From: Planctomycetota bacterium
Lineage (GTDB): Bacteria; Planctomycetota; UBA11346
Reading direction: 5' to 3'
Length of the DNA: 44,631 nt
Assembly: GCA_025055595.1 (NCBI GenBank)
Contig: JANWWU010000093.1
Location: 1 to 44,631, forward strand
Position 1 is the stretch's first letter. Each line of letters starts with the position of its first letter. Below are positions 1-9,796 of the stretch, piece by piece. A program made the position numbers and the translations under genes. The notes below the pieces were generated by a model. The model was not told the DNA's origin. It made no database searches and saw only the letters and a program-made list of their open reading frames with translations.

Positions 1-1
1 G

Positions 2-214
2 GTGCTCGTCGTGCTGCTGACGCTGCCGGAGCTCGGCTCGCGCACGCTCCTCGAGGGGCTGCTGCTCGCCGCCGAGGTGTGGCTGGTCGACGCGACGCTC
101 GGTCTGCAGCGCCCAGCCGCCGGCGAACCCGAGGCCGTCGCGTTCTTGCTGTTCCTGCTCGTCAGCGGCGGCAAGCTCGGCTGGTGGGCGCTGCGCCGCC
201 TCGATCTCTGGTGA
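2..214 (+). CDS. C-terminal fragment of a hydrophobic membrane protein (cut by window edge)
   Basis: The reading frame is open from the left edge to a TGA at 212-214, so only the last 70 residues are seen and the true start lies outside. The fragment has two hydrophobic stretches, about residues 1-25 and 46-63, separated by a short polar loop, and ends with a Trp/Arg-rich tail. That fits the last two membrane helices of an integral membrane protein. I do not recognise the family. A 67-base gap separates it from the next gene, so it may not be co-transcribed with it. Confidence 0.55.
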   Translation: MLVVLLTLPELGSRTLLEGLLLAAEVWLVDATLGLQRPAAGEPEAVAFLLFLLVSGGKLGWWALRRLDLW

Positions 215-281
215 CGGGCGTGTTACACCTTCGATGGCGCGGCGCAAAGTCGCTTGTTTCTTAGAAGAATGGGAAGTTATC

Positions 282-2120
282 ATGTGCTGCATGCTGCTTT
301 TAGTGGTCCGACTGCTGCTGTTGGTAACGATCAGCGCTTTCGCTTGGCAAGCGCATCTCCTTGCAGGTGAGGGAACTTCGGCGCGGGACGCTCGAGGGGT
401 CCGGCAGAACCCATCCCCGCGCGAGAATCCCTTCGATAAAGCGATTCGCATGCTGCGTCCTCATGTAATGCTTGGACTTTTCAATGAAGGCTACTCGCCA
501 TGGATGTTCGAAACCAAGGCCCAGGGCGCGCACTGGGACATCCGCTACAAATACATCGCCGGCGGGGTCAACACGCCGAACAAGTGGGCGATCGGCACCG
601 AGACACCGGAGCGTTTCATGCGGTTCTACCTGTCTGAGACGGACAACCTGGGCGCCATCCCGATGTTCACCTGGTACATGTTACTCCAATCTCTACCTGG
701 CGGCGATCCCAGTCGCGAAGAGGACGCCATCCTCATCAACTGCCGTAACCGCGAGACAATGGCGGCCTATTACCGCGAGGTGATCCGCTTCATGAAACTG
801 GCCGGAGAATATGGAAAAACGATCATTTTTCATCACGAGCCCGATACCTGGGCTTATTTCACCTACTTCTCGCAATTTTCGCCTAACGACCCCGAACGTA
901 CCCCGATGGTCGTCAAAAGCAGCGGGGTTCCGGAAGTAGCACAGTTTCCCGACACGATTGCCGGTTTCGGCCAGGCGATCACCCACCTGCGCAATCTCTA
1001 CGCACCCAATGTGCTGCTCGCGTATCCTGTCTCTGAGTGGCCGGGCACCGATCCGACGCGCATGGCGGGCTACAGCCTCAAGTGCGGGCAATGGGACCTC
1101 ATTGTCATGCAGCCAAGCGACCGCGACTCGGGCTTCAAAGAATTGCGGGGAACCGGATACATGAAAATGGATGTGTGGTGGGACGCTGCGCGCTTTGACT
1201 ACTACCTTGAATACACACGCACCGCCGTCAAGGTCACAGGATTGCCGGCGCTGATTTGGCAGATCCCGATCGGCAACACGATCTATGCGACCTGCAACAA
1301 CACCGACGGCCACTACATGGATAACCGCGCGCAATACTGGCTGGAGGACTATCCGAAGAACCAGAACCTCGCGAAGTGGCGCGATGCCGGGGTCATCGGC
1401 TACTGCTTCGGTCAGGGTGCCGGCGGCTGTACGCGGCCCGACGACCACAAGGGCGATGGCATCACCAATCCGCCGCCGGTTCCCGGCAACCGCGGCCTGA
1501 AGTCGCAATACCCCGACGACGACGGTGGCTTCCTACGCCTGGCGGCGATCAACTATTACCAGAAAGGCCCCCTGCCGATCCGTCCGCAGCCTTCTGCCCC
1601 GGCCAAAACCAAGGCTGAGCGGCCAAAGCAGGAGCCGCGCGAGCCCAAACCGCCGGCTCCGGTCGCCGCCCCGCCCCCGCCGCCGAAGCCGCAGCCGGAG
1701 GCCTTGGCCGCGTTCACCGCCGAACTCAAGCGCGAGGTCGCGAGGCTGGCGCAGCGCGGCAAGGGGCCGCGCTTCCGCTACCGCATGGGCAAGTCCACCT
1801 TGCCGGTGGTCATCCAGGCCGCCAACGACGAGAGCCTGCAGCTGCTGCTCGTCGACGCCCCCGGCAGCACGAGCGCACTCGATGTGCGCTGGCAGCACCT
1901 GTCGCCAGAGTACCTTGCGCAGATCGCCGAGGACGGCTTCGCCAATGCCGAGCCGCCGCGGCGGGCGCTGGCGGCCTTCTTCGTCCTTGCGGCCGGCGAC
2001 CGCGAGCGCGCGCAGCTGCTGCTCGCCGGCTGCGGCGAGCACGCCGCGCGGGTCCTCGCCGCCTTCCCGGAGCTGGCCGCCGCGGCGCCTCCTCCCCCCA
2101 CCACGGAAGCCACCCCATGA
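282..2120 (+). CDS. Secreted TIM-barrel-like protein (possible glycoside hydrolase) with Pro-rich linker and extra C-terminal domain
   Basis: The ATG at 282 is chosen over an in-frame ATG at 234 because GGAAG lies 5 bases upstream and the protein then begins with a signal peptide (Leu/Val-rich, residues 4-25). The protein has 612 residues. Residues 50-425 contain many aromatic residues and a strand-like stretch ending in His-His-Glu-Pro-Asp, with the Glu near residue 186. This resembles the acid/base strand of (beta/alpha)8 glycosidases such as GH26-like enzymes, but I cannot assign a family. Residues 435-471 are a Pro/Ala/Lys linker. Residues 475-612 form a separate globular region. DNA up to about 1560 has lower G+C and many A/T-ending codons, whereas the linker and tail look like the rest of the window. 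This suggests an acquired catalytic part joined to a resident tail. The stop overlaps the symporter start (ATGA). A role with the symporter and GH9 genes in polysaccharide use is inferred. Confidence 0.6.
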   Translation: MCCMLLLVVRLLLLVTISAFAWQAHLLAGEGTSARDARGVRQNPSPRENPFDKAIRMLRPHVMLGLFNEGYSPWMFETKAQGAHWDIRYKYIAGGVNTPNKWAIGTETPERFMRFYLSETDNLGAIPMFTWYMLLQSLPGGDPSREEDAILINCRNRETMAAYYREVIRFMKLAGEYGKTIIFHHEPDTWAYFTYFSQFSPNDPERTPMVVKSSGVPEVAQFPDTIAGFGQAITHLRNLYAPNVLLAYPVSEWPGTDPTRMAGYSLKCGQWDLIVMQPSDRDSGFKELRGTGYMKMDVWWDAARFDYYLEYTRTAVKVTGLPALIWQIPIGNTIYATCNNTDGHYMDNRAQYWLEDYPKNQNLAKWRDAGVIGYCFGQGAGGCTRPDDHKGDGITNPPPVPGNRGLKSQYPDDDGGFLRLAAINYYQKGPLPIRPQPSAPAKTKAERPKQEPREPKPPAPVAAPPPPPKPQPEALAAFTAELKREVARLAQRGKGPRFRYRMGKSTLPVVIQAANDESLQLLLVDAPGSTSALDVRWQHLSPEYLAQIAEDGFANAEPPRRALAAFFVLAAGDRERAQLLLAGCGEHAARVLAAFPELAAAAPPPPTTEATP

Positions 2121-4231
2121 GTTCCGACTTCTTCGCCTTCCTCTCGTTCTGGGACTTCATGATCATGGTCGTGCCGCTGCTCGCCGCAGCGATCGCGGCC
2201 TGGTACATGAACCGCTTCAACAAGAGCGTCGCCGGCTTCCTCGCCGCCAACCGCACCGCCGGCCGCTATCTGATCTGCACGGCGCAGATGGAGACCGGGG
2301 TCGGCACCGTCGGCCTGGTCGCCGGCATGGAGCAGTTCTCGCAGGCCGGCTTCTCGCTCAACCTCTGGGGCTCGATTATCGGCTTCAGCTTCCTCATCCT
2401 CTCGGTCTCGGGCCTGATCACCTACCGCTTCCGCGAGACGCGCGCCCTGACCTTCCACCAGTTCTTCGAGCAGCGCTACAGCAAGGGGGTGCGCGTCTGG
2501 GCCACCGGCCTCAATGTCTTCTCCGGCCTCTTCACCTTCGGCCTGGTGCCCGGCATCACCGCCCGCTTCTTCGTCTACCTGCTCGGCATGCCGACCGAGG
2601 TCGAGATCCTCGGCGCGACGATGCCGACGATGCTGCCGGTGATGATCGTCATCATGGCGCTCTGCCTGTTCTTCTCGCTCTCCGGCGGACACCTCAGCGT
2701 GATGATGGCCGACTGCGTCGGCGGCCTGATCTCCAGCCTGCTCTTCCTCGTCGTCTCCTTCGCGGTGCTCATGACCTTCTCTTACAGCCAGATGGCCGAC
2801 GCGATGGTGCTGGCGAGCCAGCCCGGGAAGTCTTTCGTCGATCCCTTCGACATCAGCAAGCAGGAGGACTTCGGGCACCTCTACATGATCATCTTCTGGT
2901 TCTCGGTCGTCTACTTCTGGCGCGGCAACGCCTGGAACGCCTCGTTCACGGCGAGCGCCAAGAGCGCGCACGAGAGCCAGATGGCGAACATCCTCGGCGT
3001 CTGGCGCAACCTCGGCAATGTCGCGATGACCGCGATCATCGGTCTCGGCGCCTTCGTCCTGATGCACAGCCCCGACTACCAGGGCCAGGCCGAGGCCGTG
3101 CGCCAGCATCTCGAGGCGACGATCCCCGAGACCGACAAGCAGCTGCGCACCCAGCTGACGCTGCCGACCGCCCTCGGCACGCTCTTGCCGGAGGGGATCA
3201 AGGGCGCGCTCGCCGCGATCATGCTGCTGGGCACCGTCGCCGGGGTCTCGAGCTCGCTGTTCAACTTCAGCACCGGCCTGATCCAGGATGTGTTCCTGCC
3301 GCTCTACGGCAAGCACCTCGGGCCGCAGCGGCACATCCGGCTGCTGCGCGCCACCGCCATCGGCCTGGCGATCTATTCGGTGATCTTCAGCATGTTCTTC
3401 CGCATTCCCGACTTCCTCAACATGCTGATGGCCCTCCTCGGCGGCATCTACCTCGCCGGCATTGGCTGCGTCGTCTGGGGCGGCCTGTACTGGAGCCGGG
3501 CGACGACCGCGGGGGCCTGGACCAGCCTGATCACCGGCGGCGTGCTGAGCACGATCGGCGTCATCCTGCAGCAGATCTGGCCCTGGTTCGCGCCCTGGCT
3601 GGCCAAGGTCCTCGGCCCCGGCCCGGTCCACGACTACCTGCTCGCCCATGCTGAGAGGCTGCCGCTCAACGGCCAGGTGATCAGCGCGATCATCATGCTG
3701 ATCTGCCTGATCCTCTTCATCGTCGTCTCGCTGCTGACCTGCAAGGAACCGCACAACATGGACAAGATGCTGCACCGCGGGCAGTGGGCGGTGGAGGGCG
3801 AGAAGGCGACGCGTCCGGGCACCCACTTCGACATCCGCATCCTCGCCGGCATCACCGAGCACTTCAGCAGGGGGGACAAGATCATCGCGATCGGCGTCTT
3901 CCTCTATGGCCTGATCGGTCCGCTCGGCGCCGCCTACGCGGTCGCCGTCAACACCTTCGGTACGCGCTGGAGTCCGTACACCTGGTTCGACTGGCACTTC
4001 GCGTGGAATGTCGTGCTCCCGCTGGCCATCGGCGTGTTGACCTTCGTCTGGTTCACCTGGGGCGCGCTCGTCGACATGCGCCGGCTGGTCGTCGACCTCG
4101 AGCATCAGAAGATCGACGACAAGGACGACGGCCTAGTCACGCACGAGGACGAACATGCGGCGCCGGCCGCCCCGGGCGACCACGCGCAGGGCGGACAGCA
4201 GGCGCAGGCCGAGCAGCGGGAGAAGGCGTGA
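2117..4231 (+). CDS. Sodium:solute symporter (SSS family)
   Basis: A 704-residue integral membrane protein with about 13-14 hydrophobic segments and the layout of the SSS family, which couples Na+ entry to uptake of sugars, amino acids or similar solutes across the inner membrane. The N-terminus begins a helix at residue 12 and carries the early loop Phe-Leu-Ala-Ala-Asn-Arg-Thr-Ala-Gly seen in this family. A large loop near residues 320-350 precedes a conserved Gly/Ser-rich helix. The last 50 residues are hydrophilic and rich in Asp, Glu, His and Gln, so probably cytoplasmic. Its ATG overlaps the upstream stop by four bases and its own stop overlaps the GH9 start, so the three genes are probably translationally coupled. 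Transport of a beta-glucan breakdown product is inferred from neighbours only. The family call is confident. Confidence 0.85.
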   Translation: MSSDFFAFLSFWDFMIMVVPLLAAAIAAWYMNRFNKSVAGFLAANRTAGRYLICTAQMETGVGTVGLVAGMEQFSQAGFSLNLWGSIIGFSFLILSVSGLITYRFRETRALTFHQFFEQRYSKGVRVWATGLNVFSGLFTFGLVPGITARFFVYLLGMPTEVEILGATMPTMLPVMIVIMALCLFFSLSGGHLSVMMADCVGGLISSLLFLVVSFAVLMTFSYSQMADAMVLASQPGKSFVDPFDISKQEDFGHLYMIIFWFSVVYFWRGNAWNASFTASAKSAHESQMANILGVWRNLGNVAMTAIIGLGAFVLMHSPDYQGQAEAVRQHLEATIPETDKQLRTQLTLPTALGTLLPEGIKGALAAIMLLGTVAGVSSSLFNFSTGLIQDVFLPLYGKHLGPQRHIRLLRATAIGLAIYSVIFSMFFRIPDFLNMLMALLGGIYLAGIGCVVWGGLYWSRATTAGAWTSLITGGVLSTIGVILQQIWPWFAPWLAKVLGPGPVHDYLLAHAERLPLNGQVISAIIMLICLILFIVVSLLTCKEPHNMDKMLHRGQWAVEGEKATRPGTHFDIRILAGITEHFSRGDKIIAIGVFLYGLIGPLGAAYAVAVNTFGTRWSPYTWFDWHFAWNVVLPLAIGVLTFVWFTWGALVDMRRLVVDLEHQKIDDKDDGLVTHEDEHAAPAAPGDHAQGGQQAQAEQREKA

Positions 4232-6461
4232 GCCGCGCGGCGCTGTTGCTGCTCGCGCTGACGGCCCTCGTCGTCGGCGGCGAGCCGGCAGCGGGGCCGA
4301 CGCGGGTATCGCTCGCTGTCCTCACCGACCGGGTGCTTGAGCTGACGCTCCAAGACGGTTGGACCGCCTACCCGACGCATGCGCTGACCGGCCGCGACCT
4401 GCATCGCCCGCCGGCGCTCGACATCGCTGCATGGAGCGATCCGGCATCGTATCGGGTGCTCGCGGTCGATGATGCGGGCTGGCCGGCCGCTGCCCCGCTG
4501 CGCGTCGGGCGCAAGACCCGCCCGCGCGAGGCCGCCTTGCACCAGCACCCGCAGCCCTTCGGCATCGTCCTCGAGCACCACCTCTACCTCGAGCTGCCGC
4601 GCGCCCTCAGGGCCGGCGCGACCTACGAGGTGCGGCACGCGAGCGGCCTGCGCACCCTGGTCACCTGGGACCCCGAGCGCAGCGAGAGCGCGGCGATCCA
4701 TGTCAACCAGGTCGGCTACCTGCCCGATGCTCCGAAGTACGCCTACCTCTCGGCGTGGCTCGGCGACCTCGGCGGCCTGGCGATCGATGAGCGCCTCGGC
4801 ACGGTCTTCCGGCTCCTCGAGGCCGAGAGCCGGCGCGAGGTGTTCCGCGGCCAGGTGCGGCTGCGCAAGCGCGCCAGCGAGCCGGACAGCCTGCATGCCG
4901 ACGATGGCCCCCGCGGCACCGGCAACCACCTGGCCTGCGACCTCGCGGAGTGCGACTTCAGCGCCTTCACCGGCAGCGGCCGCTTCGTGCTCGCCATCGA
5001 GGGCGTCGGCTGCTCCCTGCCCTTCCGCATCGATCGCGCGGTCTACCGGACGGCCTACCGCGGCACGGCGCGCGGCCTCTACCATCAGCGCTGCGGGACG
5101 GCCAAGACCGCCCCCTACACCGACTGGACCCATCCGCGCTGCCATCACCCCGACGACGGCACGCTGTTCCAGCAGACGAACCATCGCCAGCTCGACAAGG
5201 CGTGGAGCGATGGCTGGCCGGAGGCGGCGCGCCACACGACCGGCGAGCAGCGCGCGATCTGGGGCGGCTGGCACGATGCCGGCGACTGGGACCGCGAGGC
5301 CGGCCATGTCAACATCGTGTTCCCGCTGCTGCTGGTCTACGAGCTGGCGCCACAGGCCTTCCCCGATGGCGAGCTGCGCATTCCCGAGAGCGGCAACGGC
5401 TTGCCGGACATCCTCGATCACGCGCGCTGGGGCGTCGACTACTACCGCCGCCTGCAGCGGCCGAACGGCGCGGTGTCGGTCGGGGTGCACGCCAACACCT
5501 ATCCGATCGTCCCCTGGGCCTCGTGGCAGGACCCGATGCAGTGGTTCGTCTACGCCGAGGATCCGCGCGCCAGCTACGACCATGCGGCGTCGAGCGCGCA
5601 CCTGGCGCACTGCCTGCGCCTCGCCGGGCGGGGGCCGCTGGCCGAGGAGTACCTGCGCTCGGCGCTCGCCGCCTGGGACTGGGCCGAGGCCCATCAGCGC
5701 GCCGACGACGGCCCGAAGGTGCGCGATGCCCGCCAGCACGCGGCGGCGCAGCTGTTCCGTGCCACCGGCGAGGCGCGCTTCCACCAGGCCTTCCGCGAGG
5801 CGCTGCTGATCCGCGCCCCCGAGGTCCCGCTGATGGTGTGGGCCCAGCACGACCAGCAGCGCGCAGTGTGGACCTACTGCCTGACCGAGCGGCCCGAGGT
5901 CGACCGCGAGCTGCAGCAGATGCTGCGCCAGGCGGCCCTGACTTGGGCGCGGCGCATCGGCGTCGAGACCGCGCAGCGACGCGGCCTGCGGATGGCCTAC
6001 GACTGGGGTCGTCCGCTGTTCTGGAGCGCGGCGACGCGAATGCAGACTCTGCCGCTGATCGTCGCCCACGCCTTGAGCGGCGATCGCGCCTTCCTCGATC
6101 CCCAGATCACGACGGCCGACGCCATCCTCGGCGCCAATCCCCTCAACCTCTGCTGGGTCGTCGGCCTGGGCAGCCGCTGGCCGGAGCAGATCTTCCACCT
6201 CGACAGCTGGCACCTCGGGGTACCGATGCCGGGCTTCGTGCCCGAGGGTCCGCACCGCTACGATGGCGACGGCGGCGGCAGCCCCTTCGAGTTCAAGTGG
6301 GTCTACGGCTTCTGCTACCCGCATGCCCGGGAGTGGCCGAGCCTCGAGCTGTACTTCGAGAGCCGCTACTGCCCGCCGACCAACGAGACCGAGACGGTCA
6401 TCATCCTCGAGAACGCCGCCGCCTTCGCATATCTCGCGGCGGTCGCGGAGCGCGGCCGCTG

Positions 6462-6462
<1 letters not shown>
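4228..6462 (+). CDS. Glycoside hydrolase family 9 (endoglucanase/cellulase) with N-terminal Ig-like domain
   Basis: The GTG at 4228 shares bases with the symporter stop (GTGA) and gives an N-terminus with a signal peptide (Leu/Ala-rich residues 4-18, then a Gly-Gly-Glu cleavage region). The frame is open further upstream but lies inside the symporter. The product has 744 residues. Residues 150-270 look like the Ig-like domain that precedes many GH9 catalytic modules (Val-Asn-Gln-Val-Gly-Tyr near its start). The catalytic domain has Gly-Gly-Trp-His-Asp-Ala-Gly-Asp-Trp at 346-354, with the Asp pair 350/353 as base and nucleophile ligand, and a C-terminal Asn-Glu-Thr-Glu motif with Glu720/722 as the probable proton donor. 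GH9 enzymes invert beta-1,4-glucan bonds. The enzyme is likely exported. It is co-transcribed with the symporter and overlaps dapF by one base. Confidence 0.88.
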
Positions 6463-7307
<845 letters not shown>

Positions 7308-7316
7308 TCGCGCTTT

Positions 7317-7334
7317 CGCGGGCGTCCGCCCGCG
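7317..7334. other. Small GC hairpin between dapF and the TerC gene
   Basis: Arms CGCGGGC and GCCCGCG are perfectly complementary around a 4-base loop. It lies 10 bases after the dapF stop and 16 bases before the TerC start. No T-run follows, so this is not a standard intrinsic terminator. It could slow transcription or protect an mRNA end. In such GC-rich DNA it may also be chance. Confidence 0.3.
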
Positions 7335-7349
7335 CACGCTGCGCACCCC

Positions 7350-8285
7350 ATGGACTGGCTGATCCACGCCCTCGACCTGCACCTCTTCCAGCCCCAGGAC
7401 CTGCTGATCGTCCTCGTCCTGGTCATCCTCGAGGGCCTGCTGTCCTGCGATAACGCCGTGGTCCTGGCGCTGCTCGTCAAGGACCTGCCGCCCGAGCAGC
7501 GCGGCAAGGCCCTGCGCTACGGGATCATCGGCGCCTATGTCTTCCGCATCCTCGCGCTGTGCTTGGCGGTGTGGGTGATCAGCATCTGGTGGATCAAGGT
7601 CCTCGGCGGCGCCTATCTGTGCTGGCTGGCGATCGAGCATTTTCGCCGCCACGGCGGCGGCGAGGGCGAGCAGAAGCCGCGGCAGGTGCGCCTGATCGCC
7701 GGCCTCGGCGCCTTCTGGAGCACGGTCGTCTGGGTCGAGCTGACCGACATCGTCTTCTCGATCGACTCGATCGCGGCGGCGGTCGCCCTCAGCAAGCACC
7801 TGTGGGTGCTGATCCTCGGCGGCCTGCTCGGCATCCTCGCGATGCGCTTCGCCGCGCAGGGCTTCGTCAAGCTGCTCGAGCTGTTCCCCCGCCTCGAGAC
7901 CTGCGCCTTCGTCGCCGTCGCGATCATCGGGCTGAAGCTGCTGCTCGAGTTCCCGGTCGATGTCGTCGGCCGCGCCCAGGCCCTGCCTCCGGACGCCGCC
8001 TACAGCAGCGCCGAGGAGTACCGCGCTGTCGTCGACCGCCATGTGCCGCCGGCCTACGCGATCCCGCATGTGCTGACGATCAACCTGGTGGCGCCGGAGG
8101 CCCCGCAGCGCGCGCGCTTCGCCGCCGGCGAGGCCGGCGACAAGGAGTACGCGGCGGCGGAAGCGGAGTGGGCCCTGCATCGCCGCCCCTTCATCGAGGT
8201 CGAGGGCTGGGCGAGCTCCCTGCTCGTGCTCGCGGTCTTCGCCGCCGGCTTCCTGCGCCGCCGCCGTCCGCCGGCGGCGGGCTGA
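7350..8285 (+). CDS. TerC-family integral membrane protein with a large loop insertion
   Basis: A 311-residue membrane protein. The first helix carries Ile-Leu-Glu-Gly-Leu-Leu-Ser-Cys-Asp-Asn-Ala, and a central helix has Glu-Leu-Thr-Asp-Ile-Val-Phe-Ser-Ile-Asp-Ser. These paired acidic motifs define the TerC/YkoY family, now linked to metal ion (often Mn2+) efflux. About seven helices are seen. Between the sixth and last helix, roughly residues 205-285, is a hydrophilic segment of about 80 residues with no membrane character, longer than I expect for the family. No strong Shine-Dalgarno precedes the ATG. The gene follows dapF by 42 bases in the same direction. Confidence 0.88.
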   Translation: MDWLIHALDLHLFQPQDLLIVLVLVILEGLLSCDNAVVLALLVKDLPPEQRGKALRYGIIGAYVFRILALCLAVWVISIWWIKVLGGAYLCWLAIEHFRRHGGGEGEQKPRQVRLIAGLGAFWSTVVWVELTDIVFSIDSIAAAVALSKHLWVLILGGLLGILAMRFAAQGFVKLLELFPRLETCAFVAVAIIGLKLLLEFPVDVVGRAQALPPDAAYSSAEEYRAVVDRHVPPAYAIPHVLTINLVAPEAPQRARFAAGEAGDKEYAAAEAEWALHRRPFIEVEGWASSLLVLAVFAAGFLRRRRPPAAG

Positions 8286-8339
8286 ACAGCCTGCGCTCCT
8301 GCCTGCTTGCCCGCCGCGCGCGCCGGCGACATCGTCGTC

Positions 8340-9098
8340 ATGCCGCGCCGGCAGCTGCTGCTCCTCGTCCTCTGCGCCTTCTTCACCGGCTTCTTCGTCG
8401 CCGTCGAGCTGATCGGCGCCAAGCTCTTCCACTTCACCCTGTTCGGCCTGGGGCCGGCGGACTTCGGGCTGAGCGGCGAGCGCTTCGTCGCCACCGCCGG
8501 CGTGCTCGCCTTCCCGCTGACCTTCATCCTCACCGACATCGTCAACGAGTACTACGGACGGCGCGCGGTGCGCACGCTGACCTTCCTCGCGATCGCGGTC
8601 AATGTCGCGCTGATCCCCGTGGTGCAGGCGGCGATCGCCGTCGACGCCCATGACTTCGCCAGCGGCGGCGTCGATCAGGCGATGAACGAGGCCTACGCCC
8701 GCGCCCTCGGCCAGAGCTGGGCGATCGTCGTCGGCAGCCTCACCGCCTTCGCGATCGCCCAGCTCGTCGATGTCGCGGTCTTCGGCTGGCTGCGCCGCGC
8801 GACGCGCGGCCGCTGGCTGTGGCTGCGCGCTCAGGGCAGCACCGTGATCAGCCAGTTGATCGATACCTTCGCCGTCATCTACCTCGCCTTCGTCGTCATT
8901 CCCGCGCTCGTCCCCGGGCTGTTCGCGATGAGCGTCGGCGGCGCGGCGCTGGTCTGCGTCACCAACTACATCTACAAGTTCGCGATCGCCGTCGCCATCA
9001 CCCCGCTGCTCTATGCCGTCCACTGGGGCATCGAGTGGTGGCTGGGCCCCGAGGAAGCGGCGCGCGCGATCGCCGAGGCCCACGGCGAGCCGCGATGA
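8340..9098 (+). CDS. Queuosine precursor transporter (YhhQ/VUT family)
   Basis: A 252-residue protein with six or seven hydrophobic segments. Family marks are Leu-Thr-Asp-Ile-Val-Asn-Glu-Tyr-Tyr-Gly after the second helix and Gly-Ser-Thr-Val-Ile-Ser-Gln-Leu-Ile-Asp-Thr in a later one, both typical of the DUF165/YhhQ family that imports preQ0/preQ1 for tRNA queuosine modification. I prefer the ATG at 8340 over an in-frame TTG at 8307, because it is a standard codon and the residues before it are not conserved-looking. The stop overlaps the nth start (ATGA). Confidence 0.85.
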   Translation: MPRRQLLLLVLCAFFTGFFVAVELIGAKLFHFTLFGLGPADFGLSGERFVATAGVLAFPLTFILTDIVNEYYGRRAVRTLTFLAIAVNVALIPVVQAAIAVDAHDFASGGVDQAMNEAYARALGQSWAIVVGSLTAFAIAQLVDVAVFGWLRRATRGRWLWLRAQGSTVISQLIDTFAVIYLAFVVIPALVPGLFAMSVGGAALVCVTNYIYKFAIAVAITPLLYAVHWGIEWWLGPEEAARAIAEAHGEPR

Positions 9099-9796
9099 GG
9101 CGCGGCGACCTGCTCAGCGATGCGGAGGTGCGCGCGGTGTTCGCGGCGCTCGCCGCGCGCCTCGCCCCGCGCTGCGAGCTCGTCCACGGCAGCGCCTTCG
9201 AACTGCTCGTCGCCGTCGTCCTCTCGGCGCAGGCCAGCGATGCCCAGGTCAACCGCGTCACCGCCGAGCTCTTCGCGCGCGCCCGCAGCCCGCAGGACCT
9301 CGTCCGCCTCGGCGAGCAGGGGGTCGCGGCCTGCATCCGCTCGCTCGGCCTGTGGCGCGCCAAGGCGCGGCACCTCGTCGCCCTGTCGCAGCGCCTGCTC
9401 GCCGAGCATGGCGGCGAGGTGCCGGCCGACCGCGAGGCGCTGATGGCCCTGCCCGGGGTCGGACGCAAGACCGCGAATGTCGTGCTCAATGTCTGGTTTC
9501 AGCAGGAGACCTTCGCGGTCGACACCCATGTGCAGCGGGTCAGCAACCGCCTCGGGCTGTGCCGCACCAGGCGCCCGATCGACACCGAGCGCGCGCTCGA
9601 GCAGCGGGTGCCGCCGCCGTATCGCCGCCACGCCCATGCCTGGCTGGTGCTGCTCGGCCGCTACACCTGCACGGCGCGCCGCCCGCGCTGCGAGGCCTGC
9701 CCGGTGGCGGCCTGGTGCCGCCGCCACGGGCTGCCTACAGCGCCGCCGCCAGCGCGCGCGCGAACTCCGGCAGGGTCGGATCGCGCGCGCCCATGA
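9095..9796 (+). CDS. nth: Endonuclease III, DNA glycosylase/AP lyase
   Basis: A base-excision repair enzyme that removes oxidised pyrimidines. Visible are the helix-hairpin-helix Leu-Pro-Gly-Val-Gly-Arg-Lys-Thr-Ala with catalytic Lys125, catalytic Asp143 in Val-Asp-Thr-His-Val, and the 4Fe-4S ligands Cys192-x6-Cys199-x2-Cys202-x5-Cys208. The ATG overlaps the upstream stop by four bases. After the cluster the protein runs on for about 25 Pro/Ala/Arg-rich residues. This tail lies antisense to the last 62 bases of the convergent ligase gene and is probably a read-through extension without function. Confidence 0.95.
   Translation: MRRGDLLSDAEVRAVFAALAARLAPRCELVHGSAFELLVAVVLSAQASDAQVNRVTAELFARARSPQDLVRLGEQGVAACIRSLGLWRAKARHLVALSQRLLAEHGGEVPADREALMALPGVGRKTANVVLNVWFQQETFAVDTHVQRVSNRLGLCRTRRPIDTERALEQRVPPPYRRHAHAWLVLLGRYTCTARRPRCEACPVAAWCRRHGLPTAPPPARARTPAGSDRARP

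Noticed and set aside
1778..4105. A 775-residue minus-strand frame opposite the symporter
   Set aside because: Acidic and His-rich repeats of Asp/Glu/His arise from reversed Leu/Val/Ile codons of a membrane protein. There is no domain or start signal.
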